Shown here: positions 52,726-60,667 of the stretch, one piece after another | How the letters are laid out: each line of letters begins with the position of its first letter | How positions within the stretch are numbered: the first letter of the stretch is position 1 | Source: Syntrophopropionicum sp964397525 | GTDB taxonomy: Bacteria > Bacillota > Desulfotomaculia > Desulfotomaculales > Pelotomaculaceae | Direction: 5' to 3' | DNA: 64,000 bases | Assembly (NCBI GenBank): GCA_964397525.1 | Contig: CAYNIY010000001.1 | Location: 1 to 64,000, forward strand | Program-made: the position numbers and the translations under genes | The notes under the pieces: model-generated | The model's database searches: none | What the model was told of the DNA's origin: nothing | The model's input: only the letters and a program-made list of their open reading frames with translations

Positions 52726-54738
52726 TTATATATGCGGCACCCTGTCTTTCAGCTCTAAAAGTTTGCTGTCGTTGAAGCGGTCGGTTGTACTCAGGTAACC
52801 GGTGATTCTGCGCACCCGGCGAATATTTAAAGAACCACAGCGCGGACATAATCCTTCATTAATCACGCCTGTCAGGTTGCAGTTGGTGCAGAAGTCCACC
52901 GGGTAATTGATCCCGCCGTATCCCATATCGCTGTCGCGCATATGCCTGATAATGGCCTCAACCGCGTCCGGGTTTTGCAGCGGCGGCGACGACATCTCCA
53001 CATAGCTGATGTGACCGGCGTTGCAGTATTTATGATACGGCCCTTCCAAGCTGATTTTGTCAAAGCTGCTGATGGGAAACTCCACCGGAATGTGGAAGGA
53101 GTTGGTATAGTATTCTTTTGTGGTTACGCCCGGAATGAGACCGAATTCCTTGCGGTCGAGCTTGACAAAACGCCCGGACAGACCCTCGGCGGGTGTGGCC
53201 AGGAAAGTGTAATTCAATCCATATTCTTCAGCGGCCTCATTGATCTTATTATTCATGAAGCCAACTATTTCCAGCCCCAGCGCCTGGGCCTCCTCGTCCT
53301 GTCCGTGGTGCCGCCCGGTCAGCGCTGTCAGCGCTTCAGCCAGGCCGATGAAACCAACGGAGAGGGTACCGTGTTTAATTGCCTCCTCAATGGTATCATC
53401 GGGGCCCAGGTTTTCTGAATCAAGATAAAGCTTCTGCCCCATGATGAAAGGCATGTCCTTAACCTTGAGCTTGCATTGAACACCGTAGCGGTGATGCAGC
53501 TGCCGGACAGCAAGGTCCAGTACCTCTGAAAGCTTGCGGTAGAATTCGTCCACGTCCCGTTCAGCCTTGATCGCCACCCGCGGCAAGTTGATCGTGGTAA
53601 ATGAGAGGTTTCCCCTGCGGTCGGTAACAGCCTGACCGCGGTTGTTTGCCATCACCCTGGTGCGGCAGCCCATGTATGAAACCTCGGTGCCCCATTCTTT
53701 ATTGAAGGAAGAGTCCATAAAGCTGAAAGTGGGATTAAGCCGCCGGCTGGCAACCTTTATCGCCAGTTTGAACAGGTCGTAATTGGGGTCACTTGGATTA
53801 AAGTTGATCCCTTCCTTGACCCTGAAGATGATATTGGGGAAAATGGGGTTTTCCCCGTTGCCCAGACCGGCCTCATAGGCCAGCAGCAGGTTCCGCACCA
53901 CCCGCCGGGCAGTTTCCGAAGTCTCAGTCCCTACGTTTAAACTGGAGAAAGGTACCTGGGCACCGGCCCTGCTGTGCATTGAATTCAAGTTGTGGATCAG
54001 AGCCTCCATTGCCTGGTAGGTTTCATGCTCTGATGCGTCTTCTACAAAGGGGGCTATATCCCTGTCAAAGAAAGCGAAAGACTGCCCGCCGTGCATATCG
54101 TTCTGTGAGCTTTGCAGGATAATGGCCGCCAGTGATGTGGCGGATATCGGCCGCTTGGGAGGCCGGATGTATCCGTGGCCAGTATTGAATCCTTCAGACA
54201 ACAGCTTGTGTAAAGGAATTTGCAGGCAGGTTAAGGTCTTGCCGTAAAAGTCGAGGTCATGGATGTGAATATCGCCCCTCAGGTGAGCATGGGACATTTC
54301 TTCCGGAATCAGGCGTGTCAAATAATACTTTTTGCTGGCCGCGCTGGCGATCTGCAGCATTTTTGCCGATGGTGAATTGCTGATATTGGCATTTTCCCGG
54401 TTTGTCTCTTCAAGGATCTCCTCAACCGCATCCATCAGCTCGCCCTTGGCATCCCGCATTCTTGTGCGCTTGTCCCGGTACAGTATGTACGCTTTCGCAG
54501 TCTTGGCGTGGCCCGCTTCGATCAGCACCTTTTCAACCAAGTCCTGGACATCCTCAACCCCGAATAAATTTCCGTTGTACTTCTTCTTCAGAAGTTTCAG
54601 CACCTCAATGGACAATTCCATAGCAGTCTGGCGGTCCTCTCCGCCTACTGCCCGCGCCGCTTTAAAGACAGCATCTGTGATTTTGGCTTCATCGAACGGC
54701 ACCTGGCGGCCGTCACGCTTCTGGATGGTTTTAAACAT
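52726..54738 (-). CDS. nrdD: Class III (anaerobic) ribonucleoside-triphosphate reductase
   Basis: 670 residues. N-terminal ATP-cone (about 1-95, 'KRDGRQVPFDEAKITDAV') for allosteric control, catalytic barrel, a zinc site formed by 'CTNCNLTG' and 'CPRCGSL', and the C-terminal glycyl-radical loop 'RRITGYLSTTDRFN' (Gly647). It reduces NTPs to dNTPs without oxygen. ATG with AAGGAGG upstream. Its oxygen sensitivity supports strict anaerobic life. Confidence 0.97.
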   Translation of the reverse strand: MFKTIQKRDGRQVPFDEAKITDAVFKAARAVGGEDRQTAMELSIEVLKLLKKKYNGNLFGVEDVQDLVEKVLIEAGHAKTAKAYILYRDKRTRMRDAKGELMDAVEEILEETNRENANISNSPSAKMLQIASAASKKYYLTRLIPEEMSHAHLRGDIHIHDLDFYGKTLTCLQIPLHKLLSEGFNTGHGYIRPPKRPISATSLAAIILQSSQNDMHGGQSFAFFDRDIAPFVEDASEHETYQAMEALIHNLNSMHSRAGAQVPFSSLNVGTETSETARRVVRNLLLAYEAGLGNGENPIFPNIIFRVKEGINFNPSDPNYDLFKLAIKVASRRLNPTFSFMDSSFNKEWGTEVSYMGCRTRVMANNRGQAVTDRRGNLSFTTINLPRVAIKAERDVDEFYRKLSEVLDLAVRQLHHRYGVQCKLKVKDMPFIMGQKLYLDSENLGPDDTIEEAIKHGTLSVGFIGLAEALTALTGRHHGQDEEAQALGLEIVGFMNNKINEAAEEYGLNYTFLATPAEGLSGRFVKLDRKEFGLIPGVTTKEYYTNSFHIPVEFPISSFDKISLEGPYHKYCNAGHISYVEMSSPPLQNPDAVEAIIRHMRDSDMGYGGINYPVDFCTNCNLTGVINEGLCPRCGSLNIRRVRRITGYLSTTDRFNDSKLLELKDRVPHI

Positions 54739-54765
54739 GTTCTTGTGTTCCTCCTTTAAGATACA

Positions 54766-55221
54766 TCATTTATTGCTGAGAAGATCTTTTAACTCCTGCA
54801 TAAAACTTTCCGCATCCCTGAATTCGCGGTAAACCGAGGCGAAACGGACATAGGCTACTTCATCAAGCCCGCGCAGCTGGCTCATGACAAGCCCGCCAAT
54901 ATATTCGCTCTTAACCTCCGGCTCCATTAAATTACGCAGGTCTCGCTCAATACTGTCAACAACAGCTTCAAGCTTTTCGGTGGAAACCGGCCGCTTCTGG
55001 CATGCCTTGATTAAGCCGAGCAGGAGTTTTTGCCGGTCGAAAGTTTCCCTGCGGCCATCCTTCTTTACCACCACCAGGAGCAGCCCGTCCACTTTTTCAT
55101 AGGTGGTAAACCTTTTGCCGCACCCCCCGCACTCCCTGCGCCGCCGGATTGAATCACCTTCCACGGTGGGCCGGGAGTCCAGCACCCGGCTGTCAGATAA
55201 CCTGCAAAAGGGACATCTCAT
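54766..55221 (-). CDS. nrdR: Transcriptional repressor NrdR
   Basis: 151 residues: zinc ribbon (about 1-45, 'MRCPFCRLSDSRVLDSR' and 'CGGCGKRF') and ATP-cone (about 49-139, 'KKDGRRETFDRQKLLLGL'). NrdR senses dATP/ATP and represses ribonucleotide reductase genes. It is the first gene of nrdR-nrdD-nrdG and is preceded by paired NrdR-box-like sites, implying autoregulation of the whole operon. ATG with CGGAGTG upstream. Confidence 0.96.
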   Translation of the reverse strand: MRCPFCRLSDSRVLDSRPTVEGDSIRRRRECGGCGKRFTTYEKVDGLLLVVVKKDGRRETFDRQKLLLGLIKACQKRPVSTEKLEAVVDSIERDLRNLMEPEVKSEYIGGLVMSQLRGLDEVAYVRFASVYREFRDAESFMQELKDLLSNK

Positions 55222-55275
55222 TGTCTTTTCACACTCCGGAAAATAATTTTTTTAACGTGGTTATTATACAACCAA

Positions 55276-55323
55276 TACATAAATATAGTGCCGTCGCAGA
55301 TATTATTATACTATATATTGAAT
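55276..55323 (-). promoter_or_regulatory. Tandem NrdR-box-like sites upstream of nrdR
   Basis: Two imperfect matches to ACACTATATATAGTGT: at 55276-55291 (minus strand GCACTATATTTATGTA) and 55308-55323 (ATTCAATATATAGTAT). Their consensus-aligned starts are about 31-32 bp apart, three helical turns, as in characterised NrdR targets. A TATAAT -10-like hexamer follows at 55263-55268. Confidence 0.7.
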
Positions 55324-55355
55324 TCAGTTAAAAAACGAAATGCCTGCGAAAATAC

Positions 55356-55384
55356 GTATGGGAGAGCGTTTAGCTCTCCCATAC
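55356..55384. terminator. Perfect 12-bp hairpin between selD and the nrd promoter
   Basis: GTATGGGAGAGC / GCTCTCCCATAC with a 5-base loop. On the minus strand it follows the selD stop by about 72 bases and precedes TTTTC. Probably ends the selD transcript. Confidence 0.7.
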
Positions 55385-55456
55385 TCCCCAATAGTTTTAT
55401 TTTCATAGAGTTTTATTTTTTACCCAGAGAAAACTGATCGCTGCCATTAAATCTAC

Positions 55457-56551
55457 TTATAATAAGCTGTGCAATCTTTTATTTTTCACGTTAATTAAAG
55501 AGACACTGGATTCAACGATTTCACCGATCTTCACACCTGCTACACCTTCTGCCCGCAGGGCATTGACTGCTTCATCAGCTCTTTTCCTGGGGACGGCCAT
55601 CAGAAGCCCTCCGGATGTCTGAGGGTCGGCCAGGATCAGCCGGTCGGTCTCATCGATCTCTTCATCCCAGCGCAGCCACTCTTCCAGGTATTCCAGGTTC
55701 CGGTAAGCCCCTCCCGGTATGAGACCTGTTTCGGCCAGGTTGCGGACCTGCTCGAGGATAGGCACATCCTTTAGATAAATCCGTCCGCCGACCCCGCTGG
55801 CCGACAGCATTTCGTAGAGGTGGCCGAGCAGCCCAAAACCGGTAATATCTGTACAGGCACTCACCCCTAAGCTGAACATAACCCCTCCTGCCCGATCATT
55901 TAATGCGGTCATCACTTCAACAGCTGCCCGGCCAGTTGGCTCATCGGCAAGCTTTCCCTTGACTGCCGTATTGATAATTCCGGTTCCCAGCGGTTTGGTT
56001 AAAATAAGTATATCCCCTGGGCGCGCCCCAGCGTTCTTGATCACCCGGCCTGGATGGATAAGGCCGGTAACAGCAAGCCCATACTTCGGCTCGTTGTCTT
56101 CAATGGTATGGCCGCCGGCCACTATTGCGCCGGCTTCCTTAACCTTATCAGCGCCGCCTTTCAATATTTCCACCATTATTTCCAGCGGCAGCAGTTTGAT
56201 CGGAAAACCAATAATATTAAGGACCAGAAGCGGTTTTGCGCCCATAGCATAAATATCACTGAGGGCATTTGCCGCAGCAATTTGTCCAAAAGTGTATGGG
56301 TCATCAACTACTGGAGTAAAATAATCTACTGTCTGCACCAATGCCAGATCATCATTCAGCCGGTAAACCGCTGCATCATCAGAGGTGGAGGAACCAACCA
56401 GCAGGTTGGGGTCCTCGCTGGAGCTTAGCTGGCACAGCACCTGTGCCAGGTCCTTGGGACCTATTTTTGCAGCTCAGCCGGCGGAACTGGCCATCTCGGT
56501 TAGGCGACAGACGGCATCCCCGGCGAGTTGGCAGTTTTTTCCCTGCAGCAT
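55457..56551 (-). CDS. selD: Selenophosphate synthetase, itself with in-frame UGA (selenocysteine)
   Basis: Read from ATG 56551 (GGGGGTGG 8 bases upstream) the frame has one TGA at 56474-56476 (codon 26) and then continues to the stop at 55457: 364 residues with Sec26. The context 'SSAG-U-AAKIGPKDLAQVL' places it at the catalytic Cys/Sec position of SelD, followed by 'DDAAVYRLNDDLALVQTVD', 'GGHTIEDNEPKYGLAVTG' and 'DITGFGLLGHLYEML'. Without readthrough only a 5'-truncated frame from an internal codon exists. SelD makes selenophosphate for selenocysteine and selenouridine. Two perfect hairpins follow the UGA. Confidence 0.93.
56431..56476 (-). promoter_or_regulatory. Putative SECIS: UGA plus two hairpins in selD mRNA
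   Basis: After the UGA (56474-56476) and 11 spacer bases come AGGTCC-CAA-GGACCT (56448-56462) and directly GGCACAG-GTG-CTGTGCC (56431-56447), both perfectly paired. Bacterial SECIS hairpins stand just behind the recoded UGA, so either one fits in position. Which loop SelB would bind is not decidable here. Confidence 0.75.
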
Positions 56552-56679
56552 TGTTCATTCCACCCCCTTTCTTGAGATATACACCTTTTATACACCACGT
56601 TAAATTAACCGTCAAGGATTAAGGTGTTGGCATTAAATTGTTTTATAAAGAAGCATGTTATTATATTGCTTACTTATCA

Positions 56680-56712
56680 TAAAAAAACCCCCCTCATTTG
56701 AAAGGGGGTTTT
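56680..56712 (-). terminator. Terminator behind ftsZ
   Basis: Minus-strand ACCCCC / GGGGGT stem with a 10-base loop and a run of seven T, immediately after the ftsZ stop. Confidence 0.9.
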
Positions 56713-56715
56713 GTT

Positions 56716-57768
56716 TCAACGTCTTCTCAGAAAAGCCGGGATATCCAAACCATCAGAGTTGGAAAAGGGTTTGATTTCGATCTCACCGGGTTTTGGGCGT
56801 TCTACCTTGCGAATCCTATCTTCGAATCCGGTGGCAATCACTGTCACCCTGACCTCTTCTTCCATCTGTTCATCTATTACAGCTCCGAAAATGATATTGG
56901 CTTCAGGATCTGCTGCCTGGAAAATAATTTCAGCAGCCTCGTTAACCTCAAACAATCCTAAGGATGTACCACCGGTTATGTTTAAAAGAACTCCCCTGGC
57001 GCCTTCGATCGATGTCTCCAACAGTGGGCTTGATATAGCGCTCCGAGCGGCATCAGTGGCCCTGTTATCGCCCTTGGCGATACCAATACCCATTAAAGCC
57101 GAACCGGTGTCTTTCATGATCGTTTTGACATCAGCAAAGTCAAGGTTGATTAAACCGGGTACAGCTATGAGATCGGAGATCCCCTGGACGCCCTGGCGAA
57201 GCACATCATCAGCAATACGAAAAGCTTCAACAATAGATGTTTGTTTATCAATTACCTGTAAAAGGCGGTCGTTTGGAATCGTGATCAGTGTGTCGACCCT
57301 GGCTTTGAGGTTCTCGATACCAACTTCAGCCTGGTTAGCTCTCTTGCGGCCTTCAAAGGTAAACGGTTTGGTTACCACCCCAACCGTTAGAGCACCCAAT
57401 TCCTTGGCTACCTCTGCTACAACAGGCGCCGCTCCGGTGCCTGTTCCTCCCCCCATGCCTGCGGTGACAAAGACCATGTCGGACCCTTTTAGGGCTTGAA
57501 GAACTTCATCGCGGTTCTCTTCTGCTGCCTTCTGGCCAATCTCCGGAATACCGCCAGAGCCCAGACCCTTGGTCAGCTTGGTGCCGATCTGAATCTTATG
57601 GTTGGCTTGTGCCAGATAAAGGGCCTGGGCATCGGTGTTCACCGCGATAAACTCAACACCTTTGAGACCGGCGCTAATCATTCTGTTTACCGCGTTATTG
57701 CCACCTCCCCCGACCCCGATGACCTTTATGTTGGCAAACTGGTCAAGGTCGAGATCAAAATCAAGCAT
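56716..57768 (-). CDS. ftsZ: Cell division GTPase FtsZ
   Basis: 350 residues. Tubulin-like: 'IKVIGVGGGGNNAVNRMI', the GTP signature 'TAGMGGGTGTGAAPVVAEVA', T7 loop region 'DLIAVPGLINLDFADVKTIM', and C-terminal peptide 'LDIPAFLRRR' that docks SepF/FtsA. ATG with GGAGGGGG upstream. It is separated from sbp by 200 bases, and no ftsA precedes it. It forms the division ring. Confidence 0.98.
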   Translation of the reverse strand: MLDFDLDLDQFANIKVIGVGGGGNNAVNRMISAGLKGVEFIAVNTDAQALYLAQANHKIQIGTKLTKGLGSGGIPEIGQKAAEENRDEVLQALKGSDMVFVTAGMGGGTGTGAAPVVAEVAKELGALTVGVVTKPFTFEGRKRANQAEVGIENLKARVDTLITIPNDRLLQVIDKQTSIVEAFRIADDVLRQGVQGISDLIAVPGLINLDFADVKTIMKDTGSALMGIGIAKGDNRATDAARSAISSPLLETSIEGARGVLLNITGGTSLGLFEVNEAAEIIFQAADPEANIIFGAVIDEQMEEEVRVTVIATGFEDRIRKVERPKPGEIEIKPFSNSDGLDIPAFLRRR

Positions 57769-57857
57769 ATCTTTGTCCCCCTCCGTTATTTCTGAAAAAC
57801 AGGCTGTACTTTATTCTTAGCCCATTATATATATCTGCCTAGATCTCCAACATGTAA

Positions 57858-57885
57858 ATTATAGTGGCCATTGCATTTATACCAA
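57858..57885 (-). promoter_or_regulatory. Possible ftsZ promoter
   Basis: Minus strand TTGGTA (57880-57885), 16-bp spacer, TATAAT (57858-57863), in the 200-base gap between sbp and ftsZ. The -10 is consensus but the -35 is weak. Confidence 0.45.
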
Positions 57886-57968
57886 GTCCGTCACGTAAAA
57901 CAGAACATCCTCAGGGCGATCTAGACGCCAACCGCAATGAAATATTCTTGTTTTGTTAGGATTCCACA

Positions 57969-58337
57969 TTAATGAGGATTTTCCTTTTTATGATATGATT
58001 TTTTTAAAATGTGGCGGCGTATTATTGCCAGGTTTTGGAACAACCTCACACCAAAGGCAACAACAGCAGCAAGGTAGAGATCTATCCCCAGCCTCTCCCC
58101 TGTATATGCCAAACCAGCCGCCAAAAGTGCGTTACTGAAAAAGCCTGATAAAAATATGGAATTATCAAAATGGTCTTCCATTGCTGCGCGGATACCGCCA
58201 AAAACCGAGTCTAACGCAGCCAGCGCCGCAACTGAAAGAAACTTGGCATATGCCTGAGGCAGCACCAGAGGCATGTTCAGCCCGATAAAAATCCCGATTG
58301 CCATACCTAGCAGGCCTAACAAAAAACCCAGCCACAT
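57969..58337 (-). CDS. sbp: Small basic membrane protein Sbp (DUF1290)
   Basis: 122 residues with three hydrophobic helices (1-22, about 33-50, 75-110). 'AALAALDSVFGGIRAAME' and 'FDNSIFLSGFFSNALLAAGL' identify the DUF1290/Sbp family, placed between divIB and ftsZ in many Firmicutes. Function unknown; basic tail 'RRHILKKSYHKKENPH'. ATG with AGAGGGGG upstream. Confidence 0.93.
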   Translation of the reverse strand: MWLGFLLGLLGMAIGIFIGLNMPLVLPQAYAKFLSVAALAALDSVFGGIRAAMEDHFDNSIFLSGFFSNALLAAGLAYTGERLGIDLYLAAVVAFGVRLFQNLAIIRRHILKKSYHKKENPH

Positions 58338-58353
58338 TTAAGGATCCCCCTCT

Positions 58354-59043
58354 TTACAAATGTTTGGCATAATCAAAACGCAGGGGCCCGCTGTATGCGG
58401 GGACCTCAATTCTTTCTGTTTGCCGAATGCTGACAGCAGTACCGCTGGCAGCCAGGTACTCTGCAAGCCCTCCTTTTATTTCAAGACTACTCTTCAGTGT
58501 ACCTGGATTTCCGATAGCTTTGATCATGTATGGAGGCGAAAGCTTCGTCAGGTTAATATTAATGTGATTACCGGCCTGGCGCACTTCGCTGATTGCAATA
58601 ATGCGCTGATCATTAATTGAAACAGCTTCAGCCCCGGCGCCCAGCAGGTCGTTAATTACTTTTAAGAGGTCCTCATCCCGGATGTTGTAGAAACCTACAC
58701 TGCCCGGGGAATCGGATGGTTTTTCCAGGAGCACCTCCACCCCGGGCCCCACTAGCGGTGTTAGTCCGGCATAAAGCTTAATTTTGTCAAGTTCGCTTTC
58801 AAAAACATCTGCCGCTTCAGTGCGGCCTTTCCGCGCCTCATCAATCTTTGCGGTGAGGTCTGCAATCTCCTCCTCCAGGTCGGCTATATCAGCCTCCACA
58901 TTTTTTTTCTCAATCGTCAGCGCCTGGTACCTTTCGGTTGGCACGACCTCCGTGGTGTTGCTGTTTGTCCGATACTGGAACGTGATCATCAATCCCATGA
59001 GGAAGGAAACTATGATTATAGATATATAAACCGGCTTGTTCAA
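58354..59043 (-). CDS. DUF881 protein (second copy)
   Basis: 229 residues from TTG 59043 (GAGGGGGG 6 bases upstream). N-terminal membrane helix, coiled coil (about 35-85, 'VEADIADLEEEIADLTAKI'), then the DUF881 domain with 'GAGAEAVSINDQRI'-type motif and 'PYMIKAIGNPGTLKSSLEIK'. It resembles YlxX/YlxW of Bacillus. It is homologous to the gene just upstream, so the pair arose by duplication. Function unknown; division-linked by position. Confidence 0.92.
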   Translation of the reverse strand: MNKPVYISIIIVSFLMGLMITFQYRTNSNTTEVVPTERYQALTIEKKNVEADIADLEEEIADLTAKIDEARKGRTEAADVFESELDKIKLYAGLTPLVGPGVEVLLEKPSDSPGSVGFYNIRDEDLLKVINDLLGAGAEAVSINDQRIIAISEVRQAGNHININLTKLSPPYMIKAIGNPGTLKSSLEIKGGLAEYLAASGTAVSIRQTERIEVPAYSGPLRFDYAKHL

Positions 59044-59045
59044 GC

Positions 59046-59750
59046 TCAACCCCCCTCACTGGCAGCCTTGGCATAATCAAACTTGATCCCGCCGCTGTAT
59101 GCGGGCACCGTTACCTGGTTCATTTTTTTAACTCCCACCTGAATGCCCCAGAACTGAAGGGTTTCTGCCACCCCGCCCTTCATTTTGATAGAACTTTCCA
59201 GGGTGTCGGGATCCCCTATTGCTGTAATGACATAAGGCGGGGCCAGCCTCTTATCCTTGTTTAAAACAATAGTCGGACCCGTGCAGCGCACCTCCGTGCT
59301 GGCAAGAATCCTCTCCCCGTTTAAAGATAGGGCCTCTGCTCCTGCTGCCCTGATTTCATTTAAAACACGCAATACATCTTCATCGTGCAGGACATAAAGG
59401 TTTGGGTTTTCACCGGGTTTCAGGGTTATTTTGCTGTCATTGAGAGTCACTTCAACCCCGGGTCCACTCAGTTCGGTAACCCCAGCCAGGATCCTGGCGC
59501 GATCCAGCTGTTCCTTCAGTTCAGCGTCACCGGGGCCTGCGGAAATCTCGTCCAGTTTCGCGCGCAGTGAATTAACCTCTCCCTGGAGCAGCTCACGGTC
59601 ATTTTTTAGTCCAGTTACCTGGTTGGCTATCAACTGTGTCCTCTGGACAGGTTCTGTTCTGTTTTTTTCCATCGTTAGTTTGAACTGCATGGCCAGCAAG
59701 ACACCCAGTGCCAGGCCGACTATAGCAATAGTCCAATGCAGGCCTTTCAA
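59046..59750 (-). CDS. DUF881 protein (first copy)
   Basis: 234 residues; TTG start following the divIB stop immediately, with GGTGA upstream. One membrane helix (about 6-24), coiled coil (about 35-85) and DUF881 domain ('GAEALSLNGERILASTEVR', 'PPYVITAIGDPDTLESSIK', 'VTVPAYSGGIKFDYA'). It shares layout and motifs with the next gene. Likely a bitopic protein with an extracellular domain acting at the division site; function unproven. Confidence 0.92.
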   Translation of the reverse strand: MKGLHWTIAIVGLALGVLLAMQFKLTMEKNRTEPVQRTQLIANQVTGLKNDRELLQGEVNSLRAKLDEISAGPGDAELKEQLDRARILAGVTELSGPGVEVTLNDSKITLKPGENPNLYVLHDEDVLRVLNEIRAAGAEALSLNGERILASTEVRCTGPTIVLNKDKRLAPPYVITAIGDPDTLESSIKMKGGVAETLQFWGIQVGVKKMNQVTVPAYSGGIKFDYAKAASEGG

Positions 59751-60509
59751 TTAATCACCGGCTTTTACTTGATTCTTATAATATACCACCGGCTGCCCGG
59801 TGTACGAGAGGTCGATATAATGAATCTTCGCCCCCTGCTTTCGCAGTTCCAATAAAATCTGCTGAAATATTATTCCTTTTTCCTGTATTTCCTGGGGCAG
59901 GCCAAACCGGCACTGGTAACCCTCGGTAGTATAGATAGTGATCTGGCCATCATCGCCAACATGGACCTCGGACAGGTTGGCCGCTGAGCCGGCGGGCAGC
60001 CCTTTAATCACAGCGAGGCCAGATCTCAGCCCTTCCGATTCAAATGCCTGCCCTGGACCGGATATATCTACCTGCACACCTGTAATCACCGGCAGGCCTG
60101 GTGTCCCGGCGGCTGCCCCGGTTAAATATACACCCTCTTCGTCCACTTCAATGAAACCGTCTTTTGTGGATATCAAACCTATAGGCACACGCTCAACTAC
60201 CGTTATGACAATAGAAGAAGGCAGTGACCTGGCAACCTTTGCTTCCCTGATCATCGGGACCTGTTTCAGGCTGGCGGCTACTGCTGCCGTTTTTACTGCA
60301 AAAATATTAACACCCTGGCCGATATCAGCCACAGCTTGTATCTGTTCTTCACCCAGATAAAGATTGCCCTGCACCAAAACATTGCGCACCTCAAAAACTG
60401 ATGAGCGCAGCAGAATAAATAATGTCGCGAGAACCAGGATAAAAAAAATAACGCTTTCAAGGACATTCCATTTCTTTTGTCTGTTGCGGCTCTTGGGGGA
60501 ACCGGCCAA
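59751..60509 (-). CDS. ftsQ: Cell division protein FtsQ/DivIB
   Basis: 252 residues from TTG 60509, because GGAGTG lies 6 bases upstream; a GTG 9 bases earlier is possible. Basic N-terminus 'KSRNRQKKWNV', membrane helix about 15-37, POTRA domain ('FEVRNVLVQGNLYLGEEQI'), then the beta domain ('RVPIGLISTKDGFIEVDEEG'). DivIB bridges early and late division proteins. It is the first gene behind its own promoter and the murB terminator. Confidence 0.93.
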   Translation of the reverse strand: MAGSPKSRNRQKKWNVLESVIFFILVLATLFILLRSSVFEVRNVLVQGNLYLGEEQIQAVADIGQGVNIFAVKTAAVAASLKQVPMIREAKVARSLPSSIVITVVERVPIGLISTKDGFIEVDEEGVYLTGAAAGTPGLPVITGVQVDISGPGQAFESEGLRSGLAVIKGLPAGSAANLSEVHVGDDGQITIYTTEGYQCRFGLPQEIQEKGIIFQQILLELRKQGAKIHYIDLSYTGQPVVYYKNQVKAGD

Positions 60510-60549
60510 TATATTCACTCCGTATTCTCAAATAGTATATTCATATGTA

Positions 60550-60577
60550 ATTATATCAACCGCCGGCAAGTTGTCCA
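60550..60577 (-). promoter_or_regulatory. Sigma-A promoter of the ftsQ-DUF881-sbp operon
   Basis: Minus strand TGGACA (60572-60577), 16-bp spacer, TATAAT (60550-60555), between the murB terminator and ftsQ. Confidence 0.75.
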
Positions 60578-60586
60578 GATATAAAC

Positions 60587-60614
60587 TAAAAAAGAGCTGC
60601 CGTGCGTAAGCTCT
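60587..60614 (-). terminator. Terminator behind murB
   Basis: Minus-strand AGAGCT / AGCTCT stem with a 10-base loop and TTTTTT tail, 54 bases after the murB stop. It separates the mur genes from ftsQ. Confidence 0.75.
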
Positions 60615-60667
60615 CTCCAATTCCGCATTCAGGATGTGAGATTAAGACACTATCATTAGGCAGCTGC

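Noticed and set aside
56711..57499. 262-codon plus-strand frame opposite ftsZ
   Set aside because: Shadow of ftsZ, Ser/Pro/Thr-rich from the codon bias of the opposite strand.
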